From: JBBSDP01 sp963754335
GTDB lineage: Bacteria; Planctomycetota; Phycisphaerae; Tepidisphaerales; Tepidisphaeraceae
Direction: 5' to 3'
NCBI GenBank assembly: GCA_963754335.1
Contig: CAVWFQ010000008.1
Location: forward strand, 434,001-498,000
Length of the DNA stretch: 64,000 bases
How positions within the stretch are numbered: position 1 is the stretch's first letter; every line of letters begins with the position of its first letter. Both the position numbers and the translations under genes were made by a program. The notes below the pieces were generated by a model. That model saw nothing but the letters and a program-made list of their open reading frames with translations, ran no database searches and was not told where the DNA came from. Positions 25,685 to 35,964 of this stretch are shown here, one piece after another.

Positions 25685-28386
25685 TCAACCCACTTCCAGA
25701 TCGGTTTCCAGTTCTGCGGGAAGTTCCTTCGCTGGCGCGTGGTCCCCATCGGCCTTGCCGTTGGCATTAAGACCGAGCTCTTCGATCAGTCGCGCCGGGA
25801 CTTCGCCGGTGTTTTTGCACTTGGGGTATCCGCTGCACCCGAGGAATTTTCCGCGGCGGCCGGAGCGGATGACCATCGGCTTGCCGCATTCGTCGCAGTC
25901 GATGTCGGTGGTGATGGGGCCGGTCTTCCCGTTGCCGGCGGAGGCGGGGATTTCGCCGGTGATCTTCGCGGCCATTTCGCGGGCCTTCTCGGAGCCTTCC
26001 TTGAGCAGCGGGAGAAGGGCTTCGACCTGCTTGAGGTTGTCGCCCTCCAGCTTCTTGGCCATTTTCGTGCTGCGGCACTTGGGGAAGGTCGAGCAGCCGA
26101 GGAACGGGCCGCGCTTGCTGTTGCGCAGGAGCATGGGGCTGCCGCATTTTTCGCACGGCACCGTTGTCTTGATGGGGGGCGCCTTGGGCGGAAGGGGCTT
26201 GCCCTCCTTGTCGAGATTGATGATGGTCTGCGCACTCGGGCGTGCCATCTTCTTTCTTGACGGAGTAGCCGGAGCAGCCGAGGAATTCGCCGAATCGGCC
26301 GCGGCGCTTGATCATTTCCCGCCCGCATACCGGGCACTTGTACTGCGATACTTCGCGCAGCATCGGCTTGCCCTGCGGATCGACCGGCTGGGTGCCGTCG
26401 CATTCGGGGTAACCGGTGCAGGAAAGGAAAAATCCGTTCTTGCTGATGCGATAGACCATCGGCCGCTCGCACTTGGGGCACTTGTAAGGCGAGGCGCTTC
26501 CTCCCGCGTGCTCGATCTTCCCGAGTGCGCCGGCCACGGTTTCGTGAAACGGGCCGTAAAAGTCGCGCAGCAGCTTGATCCAGTCGAGATGCTGTTCTTC
26601 GATCTCGTCGAGCTTCAGTTCCATTCCCGCCGTGAACTGCACGTTCATGATTTCCGGGAAGGCCTGGATGAGCTTGTCGGTCACGATCGATCCGAGCATC
26701 GTGGCATGGAATCGGCGATCGATCTGCATCACGTATTCGCGATCCTGGATCGTCTGAATGATGCTGGCGTACGTGCTCGGCCGGCCGATCCCGAGTTGCT
26801 CCAGCGCCTTCACCAGGCTCGCCTCGGTAAAGCGCGGCGGGGGCTGCGTGAAATGCTGGGTCGGAGAAATCTCGATCGGGAAGACCGGCTGTTTCTCCTT
26901 CAGGTCGGGCAGGAGCTGATCTTCGCTCGTGATGCCGGCGACGCGCATGAACCCGTCAAAAACGAGTTTGCGGCCGGTGGCGCGGAAGACGGCGTCGCCG
27001 CCAGGCGTCGTCGTAGCGAGGGTCACGCTGGTCTGGTCGAATTCCGCGGGCGGCATCTGGCACGCCACAAACCGATTCCAGATCAGTTGATACAGCTTGG
27101 CTTCGTCGGTTCCGAGCTTGTTTCGCGACTCCGTGGGAGTCAGGTTCGCGTCGGTGGGGCGGATCGCCTCGTGGGCTTCCTGCGCGCTCTTGTTGCTCGA
27201 CGCGTAATGGTTCGGCTTTTCGGGCAGATACTTATCGCCGAACTCCTTCTTGATGAACGCGCGAGCCATCGTCAGCGCCTCGGCTGAGATGTTCGTGGAG
27301 TCGGTACGCATGTAAGTGATCGCGCCCGATTCATAGAGCGTCTGGGCGAGCCGCATGGTGCGCTGGGCGCCAAGGCCAAGCCGGCTCGAAGCCGCCTGCT
27401 GCAAGGTGCTGGTGATGAAGGGGGCCGAGGGCTTGCTCGTCGTCCGCTTCTTTTCGATCGATCGGACGGCAAACGGGGGACACTTACGCCAGATGGCCGG
27501 TAAATCGCGTGAGATTTCGGGCCGGGCCCTTGGCTTCGGCGTCTTCAGTGGTGTTTTCCGCGTCAATCACGAGGCCAAGCAATTCGGCGGCCTTGCGGGC
27601 GTCATTCTTATTGCCGGCCTCGAATTTCTTTCCGCTCAGCTCGACCAGGTCGGCGACGAATGCGCCGTGATCGGTGAGCCATTTTTCACGTTCGAGCTTG
27701 GTTCGCTCGCCGTTGCCGGTATTGGTCAGGAAATCGGTCCATTTCGAGCAGAGCAGCTCGCAACTTTTGGCGTCGGAATCGGAGGTGAAGATTCCGCCGA
27801 TCTTCCAGTATTCGGCCGGCGTGAAGGCTTCAATTTCGCGCTCGCGTTCGACGACCAGCCGCACGGTGACGCTTTGAACGCGCCCGGCACTCAGCCCGCG
27901 GGCGACTTTTCTCCAAAGCAGGGGAGAAATCTCATAACCCACGATGCGGTCGAGAATTCGGCGGGCCTGCTGGGCGTTGACCCGGTCGATATCGATCGCC
28001 ATCGGGTTGCGGAACGCCTTCTGGATTTCCGATTTGGTGATCGCGTTGAAAATGACGCGCTTGGCCCGGGCATCGGGGATGCCCAGCGCCTCTTTCAGAT
28101 GCCAGGCGATCGCTTCGCCTTCCCGGTCCAGGTCGGTCGCGAGATAGACCACATCGCTCGTCTTGGCCAGCTTTTTCAGTTCGCTGATGACCTTGCCGCG
28201 GCTTTCGAGCACCTCGTAATCGGGCTGAAATGTTTCAAGATTGACGCCCATTCCCTTGGAAGGCAGATCGCGGACGTGGCCCATGCTGGCCCGGACGACA
28301 TAATCGTCGCCGAGGTACTTGTTGATCGTCTTCGCCTTGGCCGGCGATTCGACGATCACCAGATGTTTTCCGTTGGATTTGGCCAT
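25685..28386 (-). CDS. topA: DNA topoisomerase I, two frameshifts
   Basis: TopA relaxes negative supercoils through a transient 5'-phosphotyrosyl link. From ATG 28386 the Toprim domain is clear (LVIVESPAKAKTINKYLG, SMGHVRDLPSKGMGV, VYLATDLDREGEAIAWHL), followed by SAGRVQSVTVRLVVERE. The catalytic Tyr lies in GAITYMRTDSTNIS. Further blocks are EAHEAIRPTD and EQLGIGRPSTYASIIQTIQ. Four C-terminal zinc ribbons follow (CPKCERPM, CPVCGREM, CEKCGSPM, CDECGKPM, each with a second Cys pair). Frames change near 27490 (after TRFTGHLA) and near 26245, where DGTPEC must join QTIINLDKEG. An essential gene is unlikely to be decayed, so assembly indels are the likely cause. Confidence 0.95.
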
Positions 28387-28857
28387 TCCGATAACCTGAC
28401 CCGTCCGCCGACGGAGTGCCACGACCTATCGACCCGTGGCCCAGCCGACCTTAGTCTCCGGACCGCCGATAACCTAACTCGGCGTTCGACGCTGGGTTTC
28501 TTTCCCCAAAAGGGCGGGCAGTTTGAACAGCTTATCCACTACCTGTCAAGCGAGCCGCCGAGTTCGGACGCACTCCCTACTACGCGAAGAGTTCGTCCGG
28601 GGTTCAGCACGCTGAACGATATAGAGGTCAAGGCGGCGTTCATAAATATAGGTTTTACATGAATTTATAAGCGTCATCGCAATCCTGAGGGACTTGAAGC
28701 CCCTTAGCTGGGGAAATGTCGCATCCCACCAATGTCGACGAGTTGCACGCCAAGTGTCCGAAATAAAGAGGGCAACCGATCCACTTTTCAGACAGCGAAT
28801 ATTGCTTATTTGTAATCGAATCGGCGCCAGGCCGACATTGAAGAGCGAGCTTCAACA
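28387..28857. other. Intergenic region upstream of topA and the GloVer surface protein
   Basis: This 471-bp stretch separates the divergent topA and surface-protein genes. It is less GC-rich around 28640-28680 (ATAAATATAGGTTTTACATG), where a promoter could sit. I recognise no gene, riboswitch or tRNA. A short stem GGGACTTGAAGCCCC occurs near 28689. Confidence 0.4.
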
Positions 28858-30972
28858 ATGCGTGAAAAGCGATCAAACCCCCGCCGCGGTGGCGCGGAGA
28901 TGGAAGCCTTCGAGCAGCGCGTGCTCCTTTCGGGATATGCCCTTACCACCCTGGCGACGATTCCGGCGGTCCAGCCGGTCAACAGTGTCAGTCCGCTCAA
29001 CCTGGCGGAAGATTCATCGGGGGACTTTTTCGCCGTCGGCCGAAGCGGCGGGGCAAATAGCGATGGCGAGCTATTCGAGGCGGTAAACGGATCGAGCACG
29101 GCGAGCGTGCTGGCCTCCTTCGGGGACGCCACGCCTTTTCCCTCATCACAACTGGTCGTGGATCACGCCGGCAATATCTATGGGTTGGCGTACGGCGCGA
29201 TTTACGAATACGTCAAGTCGAGCGGGAACATCATTTCGCTGGCTTCGCCGGGCGGCACCGCCGGTCTGAATCTGGTCATGGATTCGGCGGGGGACCTGTT
29301 CGGCGTGACCCAGAACGGCGGCACTTACAGCGATGGAACCGTCTTTGAACTGCTCGCCGGCGCGCACATCATCACCACGCTTGCCAGCTTCAACGGAAGC
29401 AATGGAAAGACCCCCATCGGCTCCATCGTCCTCGACGCCGCCGGAAACCTATATGGCACGACCAGCGCCGGGGGGGCGAATCAACTTGGCGTAGTGTTCG
29501 AGGTGGCCCACGGGAGCGGCGTCATCACGGACCGGGGAAATTTTAACGCCACCAACGGCGCGACGCCCGAGTCATCACTGATCATCGATTCGGCGGGGAA
29601 CCTATACGGGACAACGTCGGCCGGCGGAAGCGCCAGCGAAGGGACGGCGTTCGAAGTGGCGGCGGGAACGAACGCCATCACCCTGCTGGCCAACTTTTCC
29701 GGAATTTACAGCAACGGCGACGAAGACGGAATCTTTCTCGACAGTTCCGGCGATCTGTTCGGAACGCAGGCGTTCGGCGGAAGCAACAATGCCGGCGTCC
29801 TGTATGAAATCGCCAAGGGGAGCAATTCGGCGAGCGTCGTATTCAACTTCCCGTCCAACGCCAGCGGATTTGCTCCCACCGGGCCGTTCCTGACCGATTC
29901 TTCCGGCGATTTTTATGGCATTGTCACGTCGGTGACAAACCCGCCAAGCGGCAATGTGTTGGGTGACATCTACACATTGCGCCCGAGTTCGTCTCCGACA
30001 CCAACGCCGACCCCGACGCCAACACCGACTCCCACGCCAACACCAACGCCAACTCCGACACCAACGCCGACTCCGACACCAACGCCGACTCCGACACCAA
30101 CGCCGACTCCGACACCAACGCCAACTCCGACTCCGACACCAACGCCGACACCAACACCAACACCAACGCCAACTCCGACACCAACGCCGACCCCGACACC
30201 AACGCCGACCCCAACACCGACACCGACGCCCACCCCTACACCCACGCCGACTCCCACCCTTACCGCGACATTCGGGAAAGTTACGCTGCCGGCCACCGTT
30301 GTTGCCGGCGCGAAATTCAAATCCTCGGCGACGATTGACGTTTCCGATGCCGGCTCGGCATTCAACGGATCGGCAACGGTCACGCTCTTCGCATCGATCA
30401 GCTCAAGTCCGGCCGGAGCGACAGCGATCGGAAGTCCAATCACTTCAAGACTGAAGCTTGCGACCAGCAAATCAAAAGCGTTTGTCTTCAGCGTGACCCA
30501 TTTGCCCGCTTCCTTGTCAACCGGTTCGTATTACCTCGTTGCGGAAGTGACCGACGGAGGCGCGAGCGGCCCTCCCGCGATTGCAGGCAGCGGGCTGAAT
30601 GTGGCATCGCCATTTGTCGCGCTTTCCGGGTCGAACCTTGCCGTCGTAATCGGTAAGCCAGGAAGGAAATCGACGGCGACCGTAAAGGTAACCAACAGCG
30701 GTAACATCGCGGCGACAGGAACTCTCGGCGTGGCAATCTCCGCACGCCCCGTGGGGACGGGCGGCGAAGCAGACTCCATCGTCCAACTGGTGTCAGCGAA
30801 GATCAACATCAAGCCGGGGGCAACGGCGAATGTGAGACTGTCATTTCTAATCCCACCAACCCTGCCGACCCAAACCTACTCTCTGGTTGCGCAGCTTGAT
30901 CCCAACAACACTTTTGATCAAAGCGCCTTGCCGCCGCTGATCGTCGGTATGCAGATATTCACAGTGAAGTAG
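28858..30972 (+). CDS. Large surface protein: LE.RVLLS-like N-terminus, GloVer repeats, Thr-Pro linker, CARDB-like domains
   Basis: The 704-residue protein starts MREKRSNPRRGGAEM and FEQRVLLSGYALTTL, close to the N-terminal LEPRVLLS motif of planctomycetal surface proteins. Residues 50-360 hold about seven GloVer (TIGR03803-type) repeats such as LVMDSAGDLFGVTQNGG and IVLDAAGNLYGTTSAGGANQ, likely a beta-propeller. A linker of over 40 Thr-Pro dipeptides follows (about residues 380-466). Two immunoglobulin-like CARDB-type domains then follow (TATFGKVTLPATVVAGAKF; SNLAVVIGKPGRKSTATVKV). A rigid Thr-Pro spacer would hold the propeller away from the cell surface. It is intact. The ligand is unknown. 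Confidence 0.85.
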   Translation: MREKRSNPRRGGAEMEAFEQRVLLSGYALTTLATIPAVQPVNSVSPLNLAEDSSGDFFAVGRSGGANSDGELFEAVNGSSTASVLASFGDATPFPSSQLVVDHAGNIYGLAYGAIYEYVKSSGNIISLASPGGTAGLNLVMDSAGDLFGVTQNGGTYSDGTVFELLAGAHIITTLASFNGSNGKTPIGSIVLDAAGNLYGTTSAGGANQLGVVFEVAHGSGVITDRGNFNATNGATPESSLIIDSAGNLYGTTSAGGSASEGTAFEVAAGTNAITLLANFSGIYSNGDEDGIFLDSSGDLFGTQAFGGSNNAGVLYEIAKGSNSASVVFNFPSNASGFAPTGPFLTDSSGDFYGIVTSVTNPPSGNVLGDIYTLRPSSSPTPTPTPTPTPTPTPTPTPTPTPTPTPTPTPTPTPTPTPTPTPTPTPTPTPTPTPTPTPTPTPTPTPTPTPTPTPTPTPTPTPTPTPTLTATFGKVTLPATVVAGAKFKSSATIDVSDAGSAFNGSATVTLFASISSSPAGATAIGSPITSRLKLATSKSKAFVFSVTHLPASLSTGSYYLVAEVTDGGASGPPAIAGSGLNVASPFVALSGSNLAVVIGKPGRKSTATVKVTNSGNIAATGTLGVAISARPVGTGGEADSIVQLVSAKINIKPGATANVRLSFLIPPTLPTQTYSLVAQLDPNNTFDQSALPPLIVGMQIFTVK
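29995..30258. repeat. Coding microsatellite (hexamer CCGACN/CCAACN) encoding Thr-Pro
   Basis: About 44 tandem 6-bp units (variants of CCAACG, CCGACT, CCGACA) encode an uninterrupted Pro-Thr dipeptide run. Third-position variation is patterned as higher-order 12- and 24-bp blocks, pointing to expansion by duplication. Unit multiples preserve frame, so length can vary. Confidence 0.9.
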
Positions 30973-31008
30973 CCCGCGTGTGCTGCCTGAAGCGCCGATG
31001 GTCATCTT

Positions 31009-32514
31009 TCATCGCATTGGCGGAGCGCCCTTATCGCAGGCGCATCCATCTTTTTCGAGGGCGGTATAGGTGTCGTCCGGCACCAGGCCGAGCCACGCAT
31101 CGTAATCCGGGGTGAGAAACAGTTCTGAGTAGACGCGTTTGTTGAGCGTTTCAACGTCGCCGCGGAGTCGATCTGTCTCGTCTTCTTCGAGCCATTGATG
31201 AATCTGAATGTGGAACAGGTATTCGTTTCGAACGGTGTCCAGAGCGATGGCGGATTCGAAACGACGCAGAGTCCGTGCAAACGGCGTTTTCCCGTCCACT
31301 ACGCCGCCGGTGGCCCGTTCATCGGCGCGTACGCTGTCTCGTGGGAGTTTGGCAATCATCATCTGACGGCTCGACCGGTCGAGCCGCGAACTCTCCAAAC
31401 GGTTCTGGGCAAATTTCTCCCACCACGCCATGGACATTCGCGGGAGGAGCGGTTTCAGCCGCAATTCCGGCGTAATTTCCTCCAGCGATTCCGATTCGGC
31501 CGCCGCCGGCGCGGTTGATGGGGAGGTCTTCTGCGAGATGGGGCGCTCGACCATGGACTTGGCCCCGGCGAGCGGTTCAAACTCAGTCGGCTTGCGATGT
31601 GTTTCAGGGGCGCGTTTGGATTTCTGCACCAGGGGAAACTGCCGCTCGGGAAAAGCGGTGATCATCCATTGACTGAGATCGGTCAGTTCGCCCTTCAGCA
31701 GGCGTCCCTGCATCTCGCTCCCATACATGCCCGTGCGAACGGCGTCGAGGAGCCATGCCCGGCGAAGCATATCCGCCTGGATTCCATGCCAGGAGCGCAG
31801 CGCTTCGGGATTTCGGCCGGAGAGTTTCTCCGATCGTTCGAGGGCCGCGACAAACGCGCGGGGACCGTACAGGCCCGGAATTGCATCGAGCACTGTTCCA
31901 TCGGCATCGAGAATGTAATGAATGCTGTTACCCGTGATGGTGCGCTTGATGCGCCGGCCATCGCCCATGTCGATTGTCACCAGCGGAGCCGGACGTACGC
32001 TCTTCCAATGAAGGACATAATGTTCCCGCAGATGTTTGGAGACTTCGGAGTTGGCATAGAGAACGGTTCTGAAGAATCGGCTGTTGGCGCAACTGTACTC
32101 TTCGTCGAGATTCCCCAGCAGGCGCAGCGATAGAATGTGGCGACCGGTTCTTGCCGCTTCGGCTTTGGCGGCATCAAGATCGGTGTACCAGAACAGATCC
32201 GAGGCATACGCGTCGCGCTGTTTGGCGACAGAGTCGATTGCCGTCCGCAGGTTCATCGCACGCGGGTCATCCAAAGGCATCACACCCGACCGCATGTCCC
32301 GGACTAATCCAACATTCGCCGCCAGAACAGAATCCAATCTCGCCTGCCCGACGTCGCGGCGACCCCCGGTTGCATCGGCGTCGTTCGCGGCCGCGGCCGA
32401 AGCATACCGCGCCCGATCTCCCGCTCTTTCCGCGGGTTTGCTCACCAAATTGCCATCGAGGCAGCCAGCAGTGAAGAGAATGCAAACCCCCAGGATGAGG
32501 GTTAAGCTGCTCAT
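31009..32514 (-). CDS. Lipoprotein with N-terminal thioredoxin-like region, unknown function
   Basis: ATG 32514 gives a lipoprotein signal (MSSLTLILGVCILFTAGC, lipobox FTAGC); a TTG at 32544 is a weaker alternative. Residues 105-230 resemble a thioredoxin-fold domain of the DUF255/YyaL kind, DLFWYTDLDAAKAEAARTGR, HILSLRLLGNLDEEYSCANS, LREHYVLHWKSVRP, SIHYILDADGTVLDAIPGLY, but only one Cys is present there, so disulfide chemistry is doubtful. The C-terminal half is helical and charged, ending DGCACDKGAPPMR. I do not know the family. It is divergent from pepP. Confidence 0.65.
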   Translation of the reverse strand: MSSLTLILGVCILFTAGCLDGNLVSKPAERAGDRARYASAAAANDADATGGRRDVGQARLDSVLAANVGLVRDMRSGVMPLDDPRAMNLRTAIDSVAKQRDAYASDLFWYTDLDAAKAEAARTGRHILSLRLLGNLDEEYSCANSRFFRTVLYANSEVSKHLREHYVLHWKSVRPAPLVTIDMGDGRRIKRTITGNSIHYILDADGTVLDAIPGLYGPRAFVAALERSEKLSGRNPEALRSWHGIQADMLRRAWLLDAVRTGMYGSEMQGRLLKGELTDLSQWMITAFPERQFPLVQKSKRAPETHRKPTEFEPLAGAKSMVERPISQKTSPSTAPAAAESESLEEITPELRLKPLLPRMSMAWWEKFAQNRLESSRLDRSSRQMMIAKLPRDSVRADERATGGVVDGKTPFARTLRRFESAIALDTVRNEYLFHIQIHQWLEEDETDRLRGDVETLNKRVYSELFLTPDYDAWLGLVPDDTYTALEKDGCACDKGAPPMR

Positions 32515-32649
32515 TCGTGAAATTACAGCCGATTCGTCGCGCAAAAGTCAACGAAATTGTCCTGGCAACTATGCTTGCCATCGAACCGTCAAGCGCAGAC
32601 AACTGTTGGTCGGATTCTGGCATGACCATTAAGTGGGACTGAAGGCGCA

Positions 32650-33938
32650 ATGCGACATCAATCCATCGATCCAACGTTGTTTATCGAGAATCGCCGGCGA
32701 TTGAAAGAGCTTCTCGCACCCAACTCCCTGGCGGTTGTAAACGCCAATGACACGATGCCGACCAATGCTGATGGGACGCTGGCAATGCAGCCGAATTCGG
32801 ATCTCTTCTATCTCACCGGCGTCGAGCAGGAGGAGAGCGTGCTCCTCCTGGCGCCGAATGCATTCGACGAGAAACTCCGGGAAGTTCTCTTTCTTCGCGA
32901 ATCCGATGAGCAGTTGAAAATCTGGGAAGGGCACAAGCTGTCGAAAAAAGAGGCGACGGAGATTTCCGGCGTCAAGAACGTCAAATGGCTGTCGGAATGG
33001 CGCGGCGTGTTTCACTCGCTCATGTGCGAAGCCGAACAGGTCTATCTCAACAGCAACGAACACAAACGGGCGGACGTGATCGTCGAATCGCGCGACGCCC
33101 GCATCATCACAGCGTGCCAGCGGCAATATCCGCTGCACCGCTATGAGCGCCTCGCACGCCTGATGCATCGTTTGCGCGTCGTCAAAGGAGAATTGGAAAC
33201 TGAGCTTCTGCGCAAGGCGGTCGAAATTACCGGAGCGGGCTTTTCCCGTGTCGCCAAGTTTCTCAAGCCCGGCGTCACCGAATACGAGATCGAGGCCGAA
33301 TTCATCCACGAATTCACGCGCCGCGCGCGAAATTCGCCTATGGCCCGATCATCGCCTCGGGCGCCAACGCCTGCGTGCTGCATTACGTTTCCAATGACCA
33401 GACGTGCAGGAAAGGGGAATTGCTGCTGCTGGACGTGGCGGCGTCTCACGCCAATTACAACGCCGACCTGACGCGGACGCTTCCGGTGAGCGGGCGATTC
33501 TCCCGCCGGCAGCGCACCGTCTACAACGCCGTGCTAAGGGTGATGCGGGCGTCGATCGCGGGGGCAGTGGTCGGCAAGCTGCACCGCGACTGGCAGAAGG
33601 AGGCACAGGCGATGATGAATGAAGAACTGCTTTCGCTCGGGCTCCTGAAGAAATCGGATATTCGCAAGCAGACCGAAAGCGAACCCGCCTGCCGCAAATA
33701 TTTCATGCATGGGCTGGGTCACCCGCTGGGGCTGGATGTGCATGATGTGGGATACACCGATCAGCCATTCGCGCCCGGATGGGTGCTGACCGTGGAGCCG
33801 GGGATTTATCTGCCGGATGAAGGATTCGGCATCCGGCTCGAAAATGACATTGTTGTGACTGACACCGGCCCGGTTGACCTCATGGCTGATATCCCGGTCG
33901 AGGCTGACGAGATCGAGGATCTGATGAAGCGCCGCTGA
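32650..33938 (+). CDS. Xaa-Pro aminopeptidase (M24B), one frameshift
   Basis: The enzyme removes an N-terminal residue preceding proline. The creatinase-type N-domain (RHQSIDPTLFIENRRRLKEL, PNSDLFYLTGVEQEESVLLL) is followed by the pita-bread domain. Metal ligands are visible in LLLDVAASHANYNADLTRTL (two Asp), HGLGHPLGLDVHD (His), LTVEPGIYLP (Glu) and IRLENDIVVTD (Glu). The frame breaks in HEFTRR | AKFAYGPIIASGANACVLHY near 33325; restoring one G gives TRRGAKFAYG. All active-site residues are downstream in one frame. The product would be about 430 residues, close to PepP. Confidence 0.88.
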
Positions 33939-33944
33939 CGGCGC

Positions 33945-34427
33945 TTATTTCGCGACGTCGTCCTCGTCAACCTGAACGGTCGAGCCGGCGGCTTCATTGA
34001 TCCACCGTTGCGTCGAAGAGTCGACGCGAACGCCGATCAACGACCATTTGTCTTTCCCTTTGTAGTAGAGCATCTGCACCCTGAGCGGCGTCGGGTCGTA
34101 GTGGGCGAGAATGGAAATATACTCCATCGCCTCCCCAAGCTTCTTCCGTTCCAGTTGCGAGTGACCCAGGCATTTTGCGCCGGAGCGGTCGTGGAATTCA
34201 TCGGCCGCCCGACCGATCTGCGACCAGGCATTCTGCAACTCCGCGCTGGGCGCGGCGCGTCGAATGGCCTCGGAGGGCCTGCCCGCCTCCCACGTCTGCC
34301 AGAATGCGTCCAGTTCGGTCGCGTAGGGCAGATCGCCGGCACGATCGGCGCCGGCGGATTTCACCCACTTTCCAGCCACGAGAATCCCAGACAGACCGAT
34401 CACGGCGATCAGGATATGGCGTTTCAC
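33945..34427 (-). CDS. Secreted hypothetical protein
   Basis: The 160-residue product starts with a signal peptide (MKRHILIAVIGLSGILVAG). The mature part (LDAFWQTWEAGRPSEAIRRA, NAWSQIGRAADEFHDRSGAK, GEAMEYISILAHYDPTPLRV, MLYYKGKDKWSLIGVRVDSS) resembles the common small exported proteins that end in a one-layer NTF2-like sheet, but I cannot assign a family. It is convergent with pepP, with a 6-bp gap. Confidence 0.6.
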   Translation of the reverse strand: MKRHILIAVIGLSGILVAGKWVKSAGADRAGDLPYATELDAFWQTWEAGRPSEAIRRAAPSAELQNAWSQIGRAADEFHDRSGAKCLGHSQLERKKLGEAMEYISILAHYDPTPLRVQMLYYKGKDKWSLIGVRVDSSTQRWINEAAGSTVQVDEDDVAK

Positions 34428-34530
34428 GTGTTTTACTCCGAAGAAGACGTTGGCCCACCAAGAGGTTATGCGTTGAGCGGGCGAAGGTCATCTTTGAAGT
34501 CGTGTTCATTTGTGCGATGGGGAAGGAATA

Positions 34531-34622
34531 AACGTTCAACATCCAACGTTCAACGTCCAACTTTCAACGGTCGGAGGTTCTTTAGTTGAACGTTGAAAGT
34601 TGGACGTTGGAGTTGACGTTTT
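34531..34622. repeat. Inverted repeat built from CAACGTTCAA-type units
   Basis: The left arm (34531-34569, AACGTTCAACATCCAACGTT and onward) and right arm (34585-34622, GTTGAACGTTGAAAGTTGGA and onward) are near-complementary, each made of ten-base near-repeats. It lies between a hypothetical gene and a DUF1501 gene. Confidence 0.7.
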
Positions 34623-34642
34623 TTCTGCCGCCTGCGAAGTGG

Positions 34643-35926
34643 TTACGCCCACAATCCCCGAAGTAGTTCCTTATCCGCAACGCTCAGCGGAAACTTTTTG
34701 CTCAATGAATGTCCCCCGATGCCCGCGAGTTGCCGAAGGGCCTCGTGGATGTGTTCGGGGCGGACGCGAATGCCTTTTTCCTTGTCGCAAGCCAGGGTTT
34801 GCGGATTGACCGCAACCTGGAATTGCTTCTCATCGGTCGCGCCGATAACGCGATTGCCGCGAATTCCCGGCCCAAGGAACATGGCCGAGCCGATCGACCA
34901 GTGGTCCTTGCCATTCCCCTGGTTGTAGGTTGGCGTACGACCCATCTCGCTTTGGATTACCACGATCAGCTTGTCGCGAATTTTCAGCTCCTCGGCCCGG
35001 CGAAGCGTATAAGCGATACCCGCGAGGAATTCAGGGATTAACTTCATCTGATCGACGTCATTATTCGCGTGGCTGTCGAACTGGCCGATAGTCAGGTTCG
35101 CCGAGACGCAGACGCCGGCCTTGAACGAGGCCAGGGCGATCTCCGCCTGTTGCGAGAGGTTTTCCTTGGGAATGACGGCTGGAATGTAGGGCGTGATGCG
35201 CGCCAGTGCCTTGGAGTTGACCTGAGCCGCGTAGAGCATGCTTTGTGCCCGTTGCTGGCGCGGCAGCGCGGGTTGGGTGGCGCGGAATTCGTTTTCATCG
35301 CGAAGGGCCTGCTCGATCCGCGCCTGTGCAAAATCGTCGTGGTAGGGCGATTTGAGGTTGCCTTCGACGTCGTCGGCATTGGCAATCCCTTTGAGCGATT
35401 GCATATAAGGAACGCGCGACATCGCTACGATGTTGCCGGTGGCCGAGTAATTTCCGAAGGTCAGGAATGCCAGCGGACAGGCCGGCCCTTTGCAGGCGGC
35501 CACGAGGGCGGCGAAGGTCGGATAGGCGAGGCTGTCGAGCTTTCCCGTCGCCATGTAGCGTGCGCCCGGGCCGTGATTGTTCACCGAGTAATCGAGGCCG
35601 TTCACGACGAGCAGCTCGCTGGCAAACGCGCCGAAGAAATCCTCGTTGCTCATCCCGGCCGAGATATGCCCCGCGGTCGGCGCGAACTTGTGCTGCCCCT
35701 TCGTGAGAATGTCTCCCTGCTGGTAGAGGCGATTGATGCCGTCGATCCCTTTCGGGTCCATCAGGTAAGTCGTGTCCCATCCGCCAGCGGCGTTGAATAC
35801 GATGTAATAGGGCCCGTCATAGGGCGGCTCTTCTTTGGTGGCCGCGGCGAGCAATGAGCTGATCCCGCCAGGACAGGCGAAGCCGAGGCCGACCAGGCCG
35901 CAGAGTTTGAGGAAGTCGCGTCTCAT
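34643..35926 (-). CDS. DUF1501 family protein with twin-arginine start
   Basis: The 427-residue protein begins MRRDFLKLCGLVGLGFACPG, a minimal Tat-type leader. DUF1501 residues include GPYYIVFNAAGGWDTTYLMD, NEDFFGAFASELLVVNGLDY, SVNNHGPGARYMATG, ANLTIGQFDSHANNDVDQM, KLIVVIQSEMGRTPTYNQGN, GKDHWSIGSAMFLGPGIRGN and ALRQLAGI near the end. It is more divergent than the DUF1501 proteins at 10690 and 48107. It sits downstream of the vapBC pair and of a frameshifted haem protein with which it is probably functionally paired. It is intact. Confidence 0.85.
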   Translation of the reverse strand: MRRDFLKLCGLVGLGFACPGGISSLLAAATKEEPPYDGPYYIVFNAAGGWDTTYLMDPKGIDGINRLYQQGDILTKGQHKFAPTAGHISAGMSNEDFFGAFASELLVVNGLDYSVNNHGPGARYMATGKLDSLAYPTFAALVAACKGPACPLAFLTFGNYSATGNIVAMSRVPYMQSLKGIANADDVEGNLKSPYHDDFAQARIEQALRDENEFRATQPALPRQQRAQSMLYAAQVNSKALARITPYIPAVIPKENLSQQAEIALASFKAGVCVSANLTIGQFDSHANNDVDQMKLIPEFLAGIAYTLRRAEELKIRDKLIVVIQSEMGRTPTYNQGNGKDHWSIGSAMFLGPGIRGNRVIGATDEKQFQVAVNPQTLACDKEKGIRVRPEHIHEALRQLAGIGGHSLSKKFPLSVADKELLRGLWA

Positions 35927-35964
35927 GGCGATTCGTTACTCGTCAATAAATTCCGGCAGGGCAA

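Noticed and set aside
25341..27287. A 648-codon ORF on the plus strand across topA
   Set aside because: It lies antisense to topA, has no family-like sequence and reflects third-position GC bias in GC-rich DNA.
28387..28857. Riboswitch or tRNA upstream of the surface-protein gene
   Set aside because: Short stems are present, but I could not fold a recognised riboswitch or a tRNA cloverleaf with conserved loops.
29995..30258. Repeat array resembling a CRISPR
   Set aside because: The units are 6 bp, translate as Thr-Pro inside a long ORF, and there are no unique spacers.
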